Shown here in pieces: positions 1 through 6,685 of a DNA stretch of 10,401 bases. Every line of letters starts with the position of its first letter. Positions within the stretch are counted from its first letter, which is position 1. The position numbers were made by a program, and so were the translations under genes. The notes under the pieces were generated by a model, which searched no databases, was not told where the DNA came from, and worked only from the letters and a program-made list of their open reading frames with translations. The stretch comes from Blastocladiella britannica (taxonomy: Eukaryota; Blastocladiomycota; Blastocladiomycetes; Blastocladiales; Blastocladiaceae), in contig MU625163.1 of the NCBI GenBank assembly GCA_025349905.2, forward strand, positions 1 to 10,401, given 5' to 3'.

Positions 1-27
1 AAAAAAAAAAAAAGAATGAAAGCGCAC
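1..27 (-). other. Possible intron start (GTGCGC donor plus T-rich run)
   Basis: Read on the minus strand, the coding frame meets CAATG|GTGCGC and then TTTCATTC followed by a run of 13 T at the window edge. A donor followed directly by a T-rich stretch is also seen in the SCO1 introns at 1271 and 1647. The frame stays open, but a poly-Phe tail is implausible, so the exon probably ends at 28. The acceptor lies outside the window. Confidence 0.4.
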
Positions 28-842
28 CATTGAGGCGGCCACCACAGAGTCACGGCCAGCTTGCCTCCAGTGACGGTATGCGCAAGACACCAAGCGCCAA
101 CGGTAAGCAGGTTCCGGAGGGTGGCGATTCGCGATCCGCGAAACACGATCACCGCATTGGGGCAGTCCACGCCAATGGACACTTTGCGAGCAGCTGCGGG
201 GTCCGAGAGGAGCGCCGAGGCAACGGCCACGGTCTCGGCCAGGTTGAAAGGGTCGTCGCGATCGTCGTAGTAAATTGCTGAGGAGGGCGTTGAACTAGGA
301 TCTGGGTGGGGCGAAACCGGCGGCGGGGCGTTCGTGGTCGCTGGAGGGACATCTCCACTATGCTGTCGGCGACGGCGGCGGTGCAAGTCATCTTCCGAGT
401 TGGAGAGCAAGTTCCGCGACCCGAGCACCGACTTGGGAGCAAGGTCGCCATCCGAGAGCGCTCGGCGGTGAATCCGACCTGCCGTGGTCGCAGTGGCCAT
501 CCGCTGCTCCAACAGTACGCCAATCGATATGGACTTGGGCTCGATCCGCATGAGCGCGGCGGCATGGCGCGCCATATGCAGGTAATGGAGGACGAGGTAC
601 CGTGCACTGCTCCAGGCCTCGGAGTTGACCACGACCGAGTCGAGCAGTGCCATCAAGCGGCCCATGACCGCGTCGCAGTAGCTGCAGAGGATCACGAGTT
701 CGCGCGACCAGAGCAGATCAGGGAGTGGAATCCACGCACTCTCGGCCGCCGTCTCAGTTGCCGAGACGGAAGATCCGGACGACGGCGGCGGCGCAAACAT
801 GGCCGGGCGGGTTCTCGGCTCGATATTGCCTGAGGTTCGCAT
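1..842 (-). CDS. Partial protein of uncertain family, possibly a degenerate hybrid histidine kinase (runs off left edge)
   Basis: An uninterrupted minus-strand frame runs from an ATG at 842-840 to the window edge, about 280 codons. An in-frame TGA lies upstream, near 892. A second in-frame ATG at 800-798 would drop 14 residues. No family is certain. Residues about 45-115 look like two long amphipathic helices. Residues 115-190 are a basic, Ser/Pro-rich linker with an Arg run (155-159). Residues 195-268 read DPFNLAETV... DCPNAVIVFRGSRI... LLTVGAWCLAHTVTGGKLAVTL. This order resembles the end of a histidine-kinase dimerisation domain followed by the start of a HATPase domain (the family pattern is roughly GDPxRLRQxLLNLxxNAxKFT). 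If so, the phospho-accepting His is absent (a Ser-Tyr occurs where Ser-His is expected) and the N-box Asn and Lys are replaced, so it would be a pseudokinase. The resemblance is my inference from memory of the family. The last codons reach a poly-T run and may be intron, with a possible donor at 27-26. Confidence 0.6.
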   Translation of the reverse strand, partial: MRTSGNIEPRTRPAMFAPPPSSGSSVSATETAAESAWIPLPDLLWSRELVILCSYCDAVMGRLMALLDSVVVNSEAWSSARYLVLHYLHMARHAAALMRIEPKSISIGVLLEQRMATATTAGRIHRRALSDGDLAPKSVLGSRNLLSNSEDDLHRRRRRQHSGDVPPATTNAPPPVSPHPDPSSTPSSAIYYDDRDDPFNLAETVAVASALLSDPAAARKVSIGVDCPNAVIVFRGSRIATLRNLLTVGAWCLAHTVTGGKLAVTLWWPPQWCAFILFFF

Positions 843-1206
843 TGTGTTTTGTTGTTTTGGCTTGATCCGGCTGCGTTGGTGTCACAGATTCGAAACTGGT
901 GGGGACCGAGTTCTCGAGATATAAACAAGGCGGGAGGAGGAGGCGGGGGGGTCCTTTTTATCGCCAAACCAAAAAAAAAAAAAAAAAAAAAACAGGCTCC
1001 GGGTGAGACTTGGACAAGTAGAGCACAATCGGCGGCCGACTGAGACGCATGACTCTAAGTCAGCACGATAAGGCATGTGTTGCTCAAATTCTTTCTTCCG
1101 GGCCGACCATGCATTTTTTGGTCGTCGCATTGGTTCTGATTGTGAAAATGGTAAGAGCGCTCTTTGGGAGAGAGAAAAAACTTTGATCATAAAAATCAAG
1201 CAAATC
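843..1206. promoter_or_regulatory. Divergent intergenic region between the kinase-like gene and SCO1
   Basis: This 364-bp spacer separates two divergently transcribed genes, so it should hold both promoters. A TATAAA hexamer sits at 920-925 on the plus strand (TTTATA on the minus strand, about 80 bp upstream of the 842 start). A purine-rich G stretch (929-951) is followed by an A22 tract (971-992). Poly(dA:dT) tracts of this kind commonly exclude nucleosomes at fungal promoters (general knowledge). A GTAAGA donor-like hexamer at 1151 follows an ATG at 1148. It could belong to an alternative first exon, but its phase does not join the SCO1 frame. I see no tRNA or other RNA gene here. Confidence 0.5.
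971..992. repeat. A22 homopolymer tract
   Basis: Twenty-two consecutive A bases lie in the divergent spacer, just after a G-rich run. It is directly visible in the sequence. Its length may vary between reads or assemblies. Its position between two divergent starts fits a nucleosome-free promoter tract. Confidence 0.9.
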
Positions 1207-2334
1207 ATGTTGACTCATCCTGTCCTCCACAACACCATTGCGCGCGCCGCGTACGACGGGGACCCTTGCCGTAAATTTTTTTATTGAACTGGAAGATCTT
1301 ATGCGAAGCCATGTAATGGAAAATTTAGGCGGCCTGTAGTTGCCCGGACACCCGCTGTTGTTGCCTCGCGTTTTGCTTTTGCGGCGCCATACTCGACCGC
1401 GACTGGTCCCACCGAAAAGAAACCCGATTCTGATGGTCCTGTGCATAATCTGCGCGACAAGGCGCGCTCTTCGGTCCGATTTTCCTCCTTCTGGCCGTCA
1501 GGCAGGCGCGCATTACAATGAGTAATCTCACGACAATCGCCGCTAATAGACGCTCATGTTCCGCTCGCTGGGCCTCATGGTTGCCACTGGCGTTGCCTTG
1601 TACCTGTACTTTGACATTGAAAAGGAAAAGGCAGCCAAGGAGCGCGGTACGTAATTTTTTTTTTTTTTTGGTATTTAGCGATCCTATTTTCTCAATATCG
1701 TATGATGATTAAAGCGGCCCGCGATGCCGACCAGGTTGTTGGCAAGCCCAAGCTGGGTGGCCCCTTCTCGCTGATTGACCAGGATGGCAAACCGACCACT
1801 GACGCTGACTTCCGCGGAAAGTTCATGCTCGTGTACTTTGGCTTTACAAACTGCCCGGACGTGTGTCCCGAGGAGCTGGAGAAGATGGCTGCTGCGCTGG
1901 ATGCTCTTGGTTCGATTGCTCTTTTATTTGATCCTGCCTCGTCGGGTCCAACTCACCAACAATATTGCTCAGAGCCCGCCCAGTCGGCCAAAGTCACACC
2001 ACTGTTCATTTCGGTGGATCCCAAGCGCGACACGGTCGCCGCCGTCCGGTCCTACGTCAAAGAGTTTCACCCGCGCCTGATTGGACTGACGGGCACGTAC
2101 CCCGACGTCAAGGCCGCCGCCAAGGCGTACCGCGTCTACTTTTCGTCGCCGCCGCCAGAGGAGCAGACCGACGAGGACTATCTCGTGGACCACTCCATCT
2201 TCTTTTACCTGATGGATCCGCAGGGTGGGTTCGTGGACGCGTACGGCAAGAACCTGACGATCGAGCAGATGGTCTCGCGCACCCAGCGGCACATTCGTGA
2301 GTGGGAGACCTCCAACGGCGCCATTCCCGCTTGA
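1207..2334 (+). CDS. SCO1: SCO1/SenC-type copper chaperone for cytochrome c oxidase assembly (five-exon model)
   Basis: SCO1 is anchored in the mitochondrial inner membrane and delivers copper to the CuA site of Cox2. My model joins 1207-1270, 1340-1440, 1550-1646, 1715-1909 and 1973-2334 (819 nt, 272 residues), close to the usual 270-300. The N-terminus is Arg/Ala-rich, like a mitochondrial presequence. Exon 3 supplies a membrane segment (FRSLGLMVATGVALYLYF, residues about 59-76) and a charged stem. The thioredoxin-like domain follows, starting KPKLGGPFSL. The copper ligands are present: CPDVC (C134, C138) and the His of VDHS (H226), together with the conserved FGFTNCPDVCPEELEKM context and TPLFISVDPKRD. 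The two 5'-most exons are supported only by open frame, splice-like borders and matching phase. A start at 1557 (ATG TTC CGC) would give a shorter protein without presequence. The 3' end is tail-to-tail with the RRM gene, 45 bp between stops. Confidence 0.93.
1271..1339 (+). other. Proposed SCO1 intron 1
   Basis: GTAAAT followed by a T-rich run ends at CTGTAG. The 69-bp length matches the other introns. The exon before it (from the ATG at 1207) leaves one base and the exon after it supplies two, so the frame joins to the ARTPAVVASRFAF presequence-like stretch. The open frame after 1340 has no ATG of its own back to a TGA at 1285-1287, so an upstream exon is needed. Other acceptors (1327-1328) do not keep phase with this start. 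Confidence 0.35.
1441..1549 (+). other. Proposed SCO1 intron 2
   Basis: The donor is GTGCAT after GAT GGT CCT, and the acceptor is GCTAATAG before ACG CTC ATG TTC, phase 0 on both sides, 109 bp. The joined peptide DGPTLMFRSLGL lines up with the GPVxWKSL stretch before the membrane helix in SCO proteins. The CTAAT just before TAG may double as a branch point. An alternative donor, GTCCGA at 1474, also keeps phase but is weaker. Confidence 0.5.
1647..1714 (+). other. SCO1 intron 3 with poly-T run
   Basis: GTACGT is followed within two bases by a run of about 15 T and ends at TTAAAG (68 bp). Splicing joins CGC G|CG GCC and restores the KEKAAKERAARDADQ stem between the membrane helix and KPKLGGPF, as in SCO proteins. 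The frame contains TAA straight after the donor, so removal is required. An earlier TTTAG (1674-1678) also keeps frame but would leave an intron of only about 32 bp. Confidence 0.85.
1910..1972 (+). other. SCO1 intron 4, in-frame and stop-free
   Basis: GTTCGA ... TTGCTCAG is 63 bp, a multiple of three with no stop, so it reads as 21 extra residues (GSIALLFDPASSG...). SCO proteins have no insertion between the helix after CPEELEKM and the TPLFISVDP strand. Removing it gives ALDALEPAQSAKVTPLFISVDPKRD, which fits the family length. The stretch is also visibly more AT-rich than its flanks, with a T-rich start and a pyrimidine-containing acceptor like the neighbouring introns. Confidence 0.8.
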
Positions 2335-2379
2335 ATCCGCCAACGAATATAGTAAGTACACTGTATTTTTATTGTTTTT
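2335..2379. other. Tail-to-tail spacer of SCO1 and the RRM gene
   Basis: Only 45 bp lie between the SCO1 stop (2332-2334) and the stop of the opposing gene (2382-2380). The 3' UTRs almost certainly overlap on opposite strands. Confidence 0.8.
2368..2373 (-). terminator. Candidate poly(A) signal AATAAA for the RRM gene
   Basis: On the minus strand AATAAA lies 7 bases after the TAA stop, in an A/T-rich stretch. Its position is close to the stop but fits the very short spacer. No AATAAA is seen on the plus strand for SCO1. Confidence 0.4.
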
Positions 2380-3327
2380 TTACTTGGAGCTCTTCTTCTT
2401 TTGCTGCTGCTGCTTACCGCCCTTGGCGGCAGCGGGAGCTGGCTTTGTTGCCACCTTTTGCCGCTTGGGCGCTGGCGGGGCGGGAACTTGCTCCTCCTCC
2501 TCCTCCTCCTCCTCTTCAGACTCGGAATCGGAATCGGAACCGTCGCTGCCAGACTCTGACGAAGCTGAAGAGTCGTCCTCCTCCTGTGCCTCTGCCTTTG
2601 CCGCAGCCTTTGCTGCCGGCTTGGCGGTCTCCTTCTTGACCACCGTCACCTCGGCCTTGACCACTTCCGCCTCGCGGGCGCGCTTCACACCAGCCTTGGT
2701 GGTAGCAGCAGCAGCGGCGTCGTCCGTCGTCGAGGAAGCCGGCTTGAGCTCGGGCTGGTTGGTGTTGGCAAAGTCGACGCGGATCGGGCGCGACTTGAAG
2801 AGCGCACCGTTAAGGATCTTGACGGCGGCCTCGGCATCGTGCACGTTCTTGAACTGGACGTATGCCCAGCCCTTGGCCAGGCCGAGCTCGGGGGTGCGGA
2901 TCGCAACCACGTTCTTGCAGGTGCCGACCAGCTCCTCGAGCTTGGACACGTCAAACTCGTAAGGCAGGTTGCCGAGGAAAAGCACGTCCGAGGGCTCGGC
3001 GGTCGGGCCGCGGGGAGCGCGCTTGGCCTGCGACTCGGCCGAGAGACCCGTGGCCAGGTCAGCGCGCAGCTTGCGCGTCAGGTGCTCCTGCTGGTCGAGG
3101 GCCGACACCGCACTGACCGCCTGCTTGTGGGTCGAAAACTCGACGTGCGCGACGCCCGTGAACAGGTGCGTGACTTTACCGTGACGGCGCACCGTCTTGC
3201 GCGACATGCGAACGTGCTTGACCTCGCCAAACTTGGAAAAGAACTCGTGCAGCTCGGTCACGGTGGCGGTGAACGGCAGCTGGCCGACAAAGACGACGGT
3301 GCTATCGGAGGTATCAGTTGGAGCCAT
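2380..3327 (-). CDS. Nucleolin-like protein with two RRMs and an acidic/basic C-terminal tail
   Basis: A single-exon protein of 315 residues. RRM1 spans about residues 11-92, with RNP2 VVFVGQ (11-16) and RNP1 TGVAHVEF (57-64). RRM2 spans about 114-188, with RNP2 VLFLGN (115-120) and RNP1 KGWAYVQF (152-159). The aromatic RNP1 residue is kept in both (VEF, VQF), but RNP1 of RRM1 has His where an aromatic is usual. A basic KRAR patch (215-218) and Lys/Ala-rich stretch lead to a Ser/Asp/Glu tract (249-279) ending in nine Glu, then PKRQK (287-291) and a Gln/Lys tail. Paired RRMs with a Ser-acidic tract recall Nsr1/Gar2/nucleolin, which act in pre-rRNA processing in the nucleolus. In those proteins the acidic part precedes the RRMs, whereas here it follows. 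Other nucleolar RRM proteins such as Nop12/Nop13 types are possible. The start has a good AACATGG context and shares a short promoter with the nucleoporin gene. Confidence 0.9.
   Translation of the reverse strand: MAPTDTSDSTVVFVGQLPFTATVTELHEFFSKFGEVKHVRMSRKTVRRHGKVTHLFTGVAHVEFSTHKQAVSAVSALDQQEHLTRKLRADLATGLSAESQAKRAPRGPTAEPSDVLFLGNLPYEFDVSKLEELVGTCKNVVAIRTPELGLAKGWAYVQFKNVHDAEAAVKILNGALFKSRPIRVDFANTNQPELKPASSTTDDAAAAATTKAGVKRAREAEVVKAEVTVVKKETAKPAAKAAAKAEAQEEDDSSASSESGSDGSDSDSESEEEEEEEEEQVPAPPAPKRQKVATKPAPAAAKGGKQQQQKKKSSK
2491..2516. repeat. CTC/GAG trinucleotide tract coding for a Glu run
   Basis: A (CTC)n tract on the plus strand encodes the Glu-9 run at the end of the acidic region of the RRM protein. 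It is a simple in-frame microsatellite and may vary in length. Confidence 0.8.
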
Positions 3328-3504
3328 GTTATGTTATTTTATGCGGTTGTGATTGATGGCGGGGTGGGTGTGAATTAATACGCGAGAAAAAGAGAAATAA
3401 ATAAATAAAATTCGACTCCGCGTGAATTTCGATTGGTCATGCGCACAGTAACTAACCCAGAGGTGCTTGCTTCACCTTTGCGAGCTCTTTCACGAACAGC
3501 AAAA
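3328..3504. promoter_or_regulatory. Divergent promoter between the RRM gene and the NUP88-like gene
   Basis: These 177 bp separate two starts pointing away from each other, so both promoters must fit here. The visible signal is an AAATAAATAAATAAAATT stretch at 3395-3412, the only strongly AT-rich part, roughly 70 bp upstream of the RRM start and 95 bp upstream of the nucleoporin start. An in-frame ATG at 3439 would extend the nucleoporin by 22 residues. It is less likely than 3505, which has an AAAAATGAC context. Confidence 0.5.
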
Positions 3505-6500
3505 ATGACACCCACCACCACGGCCCCGCCTCCATGGTACCTGCGCATCAAGTACCACCCGATATTTGCCGCAGCTGGCAGCACAGCGTCCGCTGATCTT
3601 GGCGAAGAGTCGGGCCTGATCTCGTACGGAAACCTCCGCACCGCGCTCGAGTTTGCGGACCTGACCCTGGGCTCGGCTGCTGCACCGGGCGAGTCATTTA
3701 TGCGCGCATCCACCAACACCAATGCCACTATGGGTAAGACTCGCGGTGGTCGTGCTCCGATCGACGATCTGGCCGCGTCCTTTGCCGCGCTCTCCAGCCG
3801 CGACCGCAGCGACCACATCCCTCTCGCTCGCAATCTGTTGACGGTGGCTGGGTCGGTGCTGGCGGTCATTGTGGATGGCCAAGTGCGCGTGGTGGATCTG
3901 GTTGCCGTGAAGCGCGCCTCGGACAGCATTCCCGATGGCACCGAGCGCGACCTTCTTGCCGATATGCTCGTTACCAAGTGCCCGTACCATGTATGCTTTT
4001 ATGCTCATTTGCCAATCCCCCACTCACATCAGCGCTCATACACAATATAAAAAAGGTGGTCACCGCCCAAAAGGAAATCAAGCTCGATTTCGCGGTCCTG
4101 CACATTGAATTCTCGGGCAACGGCCGCTTCCTCGCGGTGATTGGCCGCCGCGACGCCATTGTCCTGGATTTCCGCGACCAACTCGCGGTCTTGTCGGCCC
4201 GGAGCACCAAGTCTACCGTGGCCGACTCGCCGTACCCCGTTATGCAGGTTTCGGGCTACGATCTCGGCGCCCACACGGAAATGGTCACGTCGGCTGCACC
4301 CTTGGTCACTTCGGCATGGCACCCGCTGTCGTCCAACCACGCGGATCTGGCCGTTGTCCGTGCCGACGGCGTCGTGTTCTTGTACAATGTCCTGGACGAT
4401 ATCTCCACCCCGTACACGATCGAATACGCTCTTGCCCGGCCTCTGGCCGCTTGCTGGGGTCCCGGAGCGGCACTGGACGACGATCCGGCGCGGGCGACGG
4501 TGGTCACGGCGCGCTTTGGCATCCGCGTCGGCAAGCTGGCGGCCATGGTGTCGCCGTCGTCATCGTCAGCAAACGCGGTGCAAAGTATGGTCCATGGAGA
4601 TGCTTACACCCAAGCGGCCATGGGAATCGTGGAGCATGCGTGGGATGCAGCCACGCTGTGGGTTGCTACCGCGGACGGTCAAGTGAACCTTCTGTGCCCC
4701 GTCATGCCGCTCCAATGGTATGTTTCCTTCTTGTGAAGAAATCGCAAAGCATTGACAACTATTGATGTAGCCGAATGACCATGTTCGAGTATAAGTCCCT
4801 CCTTGCCTCGCGAGTGCTCCTGCCGACCGACTCGCTTACTGTCAAGGGCCTCTCACGCTACCTTTCCCACATTGACTCGACCCTCCCCGCCAAGTTCAGG
4901 GTTGCCAGTCCGGCGAAAACTGCGCCGTCGCCGCTTCGAAAGAGTGCCGTCGCCGCCGCCGCCGCCGCCGCCGCAGTGACTGCTAGTGGCGTTACACACG
5001 CTCAAGCATATGGCTCGCTGGACGACGATATCATGGACGACGAGGACGACGAGGAGGCCGACACGGCGTTTGATCTTGTTGGGCCCCTCTTCCACAAGAC
5101 CGACGCCACGACCCACGTGGATTTCGAGTGTCCGTTCTATAGCGACCAGCGCGCGGCATCGCAGCCCCTCGTGATGGAGGGCGCCATGTCTCTGGCCATG
5201 GAGGATCTGGGCGCGCAGTGCACTGACATGGCGCTGGTCACCGCGTTGTTGCCAGTAGGTTCCGAAGCGGGCGACGATACTCCTTCGTCATCGACGACAA
5301 CCGTCGCGCCGGTGGTCGCGATCGCGTATGCAGCGGGAACGGTGGACGTGGTGGCGACGGCGCCCGTGTTCCCGCGGTGGGGCGCATTTGTGCGGCTCTC
5401 GCACGGTCCGCGCGGATGCACGGTCCCGGACCTGCGCGAGCCGCTTGCCATCGAGGCGTTTGTTGCCGAAACCATTGCGCTTACCGACGTACCTACGACC
5501 ACGCCCTTGGACGCCACCAGCCGTGTGCGCCTGCAAGCCGACCCCAAGCTCGTCGGTCATATGCTCGTGTCCCACACGCTCGGAGTGCACCAGGTGGTGC
5601 TGACGCTGGGCTCGCCCGCCGTCGCGTCGCACGCGCTCGATTCCATGCCGCTGCGGTCCTTGGCCCAGCCTCTCGCCCCACCAGAAGGGGCTGCGTCACC
5701 GATGGGCGCGTCGTTTGCGCTTGTTCGGCCGAGCTCCAATTTGGCGGCCGCGGACCGATCGGCGCCAGTACACGCCGTGGTCGGGCTCATTGCCACTGCT
5801 GACCCGCTCCTGGAGCACGCGGCAGTCGCACTGACGCCTCGAGGCGCGGTCGGGATGCCGCTCTACCAGGTCGGAGCGACCAATCCGACACCGGCTTCGA
5901 CGTCATCGTCATCCGCAAAAGCAACAGCAGCTCCAACGGTCCTGGCCGACATTGGTCTCCACGACCTGCCGCTGTCGCTTCCGATTCTGGCGCACATTCC
6001 CGACACGTACCCGACGGTGGATTCGCTGGGCGAAAGCAAGGATCCGGACGGGTCGCTGACCGAGAAGCAGTACGCGTACCTGCGCGAAGTGCAAGACCGG
6101 GTGGTGCAGACGGTCACGGCGCTCGTGGAACTGTCCGCGACACTGGAAGCGGTAATGGCGCGGTCCAAGTCCAAGCAAGACGCCGTGGAGACCCTGGTGC
6201 GCACGCTGGCGTTCAGTACCGCCGAGCTAGCGTCCCGTGTGGACCAAGCTGAGACTCACGGTGCGGCGCTGGCGGCGGGGGCCGACGCGTTGCTTCAGCA
6301 GGTGCACGATGCCACCAACCCGACCATGCTCACGGCCGCCGAGCGCGCCTGGCACCGCGAAGTGTTTTGCGCATGGGACCGGTCGCGCGATCTCGCCGAA
6401 CGCACCGCTAAAGTCCTGGCCGCTCGCGACCGGTACTTGGCCTTGGCCGATACCGAGCGCAAACGCGCGGAAGAAGCAGCGGCCGCGCAGGGCAAGGCGG

Positions 6501-6646
6501 CCGGATGGATTCACCCGACCACTCGCACCATCGTGGTGGATGTTCTGGACAAGCAGTCGGCGGCGATTGACGGGCTGATTGCTGAGGTGCGGTCCGCCGC
6601 CGAGGGGCTGGCCAGTGCTGGCAGCATGCTCAAGGAGCTGCAATGA
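3505..6646 (+). CDS. NUP88: Nup88/Nup82-like nucleoporin (three exons)
   Basis: Exons 3505-3990, 4056-4717 and 4771-6646 join to 3024 nt, 1007 residues, with phases 0 and 2 preserved. Nup88/Nup82 forms the cytoplasmic-side complex with Nsp1/Nup62 and Nup159/Nup214 that guides mRNA export. The N-terminal half looks like a beta-propeller: short strands such as LLTVAGSVLAVIVDGQVRVVD, IEFSGNGRFLAVIG and then TSAWHPLSSNHADLAVV...GVVFLYN (about residues 247-270), the family's most recognisable stretch (AWHPLS..HLVVLT.DN.LRLYN). A poly-Ala run (about 443) and a very acidic DDD/DDED segment (about 465) interrupt the middle. From about residue 810 the protein is Ala/Glu/Arg/Gln-rich and helical, the coiled coil that pairs with Nsp1-type partners. 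It is longer than vertebrate Nup88 (about 740) and yeast Nup82 (about 710). Its 3' end faces EPL1. The family call is fairly sure; Nup82 versus Nup88 naming is only convention. Confidence 0.85.
3991..4055 (+). other. NUP88-like intron 1
   Basis: The 65-bp intron runs from GTATGC, with a T-rich start, to AAAAAAG. Splicing joins CPYH|VVTAQKEIKLDF in phase 0. The frame across it stops (TAA at 4048), so removal is needed. An earlier CAG (4030-4032) would lead straight to that stop. Confidence 0.85.
4718..4770 (+). other. NUP88-like intron 2
   Basis: The 53-bp intron has a consensus GTATGT donor and a GATGTAG acceptor, with a TTGAC/CTATTGAT branch-like stretch. It joins CAA TG|C CGA in phase 2, linking the propeller half (NLLCPVMPLQC) to RMTMFEYKSLL. 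Without splicing the frame stops at 4733-4735. Confidence 0.88.
4952..4974. repeat. (GCC)n tract coding for poly-Ala
   Basis: Seven GCC units followed by GCA encode an eight-residue alanine run in the middle of the nucleoporin. A simple repeat, probably variable in length and in a linker. Confidence 0.85.
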
Positions 6647-6685
6647 GCTGTTATGTCTTTAAAAAAAATGGTTGTCTCTTATATT
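6647..6685. other. Tail-to-tail spacer of the nucleoporin and EPL1
   Basis: Thirty-nine bp separate the two stop codons (6644-6646 and 6688-6686). It contains an A8 run (6661-6668) and an ATATTTTATC stretch whose minus-strand form GATAAAATAT is the only poly(A)-signal-like sequence. Overlapping antisense 3' UTRs are expected. Confidence 0.7.

Noticed and set aside
149..607. Minus-strand frame of 152 codons
   Set aside because: It overlaps the longer edge-to-842 minus-strand frame in another phase and has Arg/Ser/Pro-rich composition without any motif.
306..833. Plus-strand frame of 175 codons
   Set aside because: Antisense shadow of the left-edge gene, very Arg/His-rich, no domain.
1000..1150. 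Possible tRNA or small RNA in the spacer
   Set aside because: No cloverleaf with B-box GTTC-type motif and acceptor pairing could be assembled on either strand.
1075..1287. Plus-strand frame of 70 codons upstream of SCO1, including a GTAAGA donor at 1151
   Set aside because: Composition is not protein-like and splicing from 1150 to the presequence frame breaks phase for the ATG at 1109; the 1207 exon fits better.
2297..2962. Plus-strand frame of 221 codons with Ser-rich composition
   Set aside because: The Ser run is the complement of the Glu codons of the RRM protein; the RRM motifs on the other strand are decisive. Kept only as a possible antisense readthrough.
3734..3809. GTAAGA at 3734 in the nucleoporin exon 1 as an extra donor
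   Set aside because: Nearby AGs (3797, 3809) do not keep the frame, the stretch is GC-rich coding-like and there is no branch-like site.
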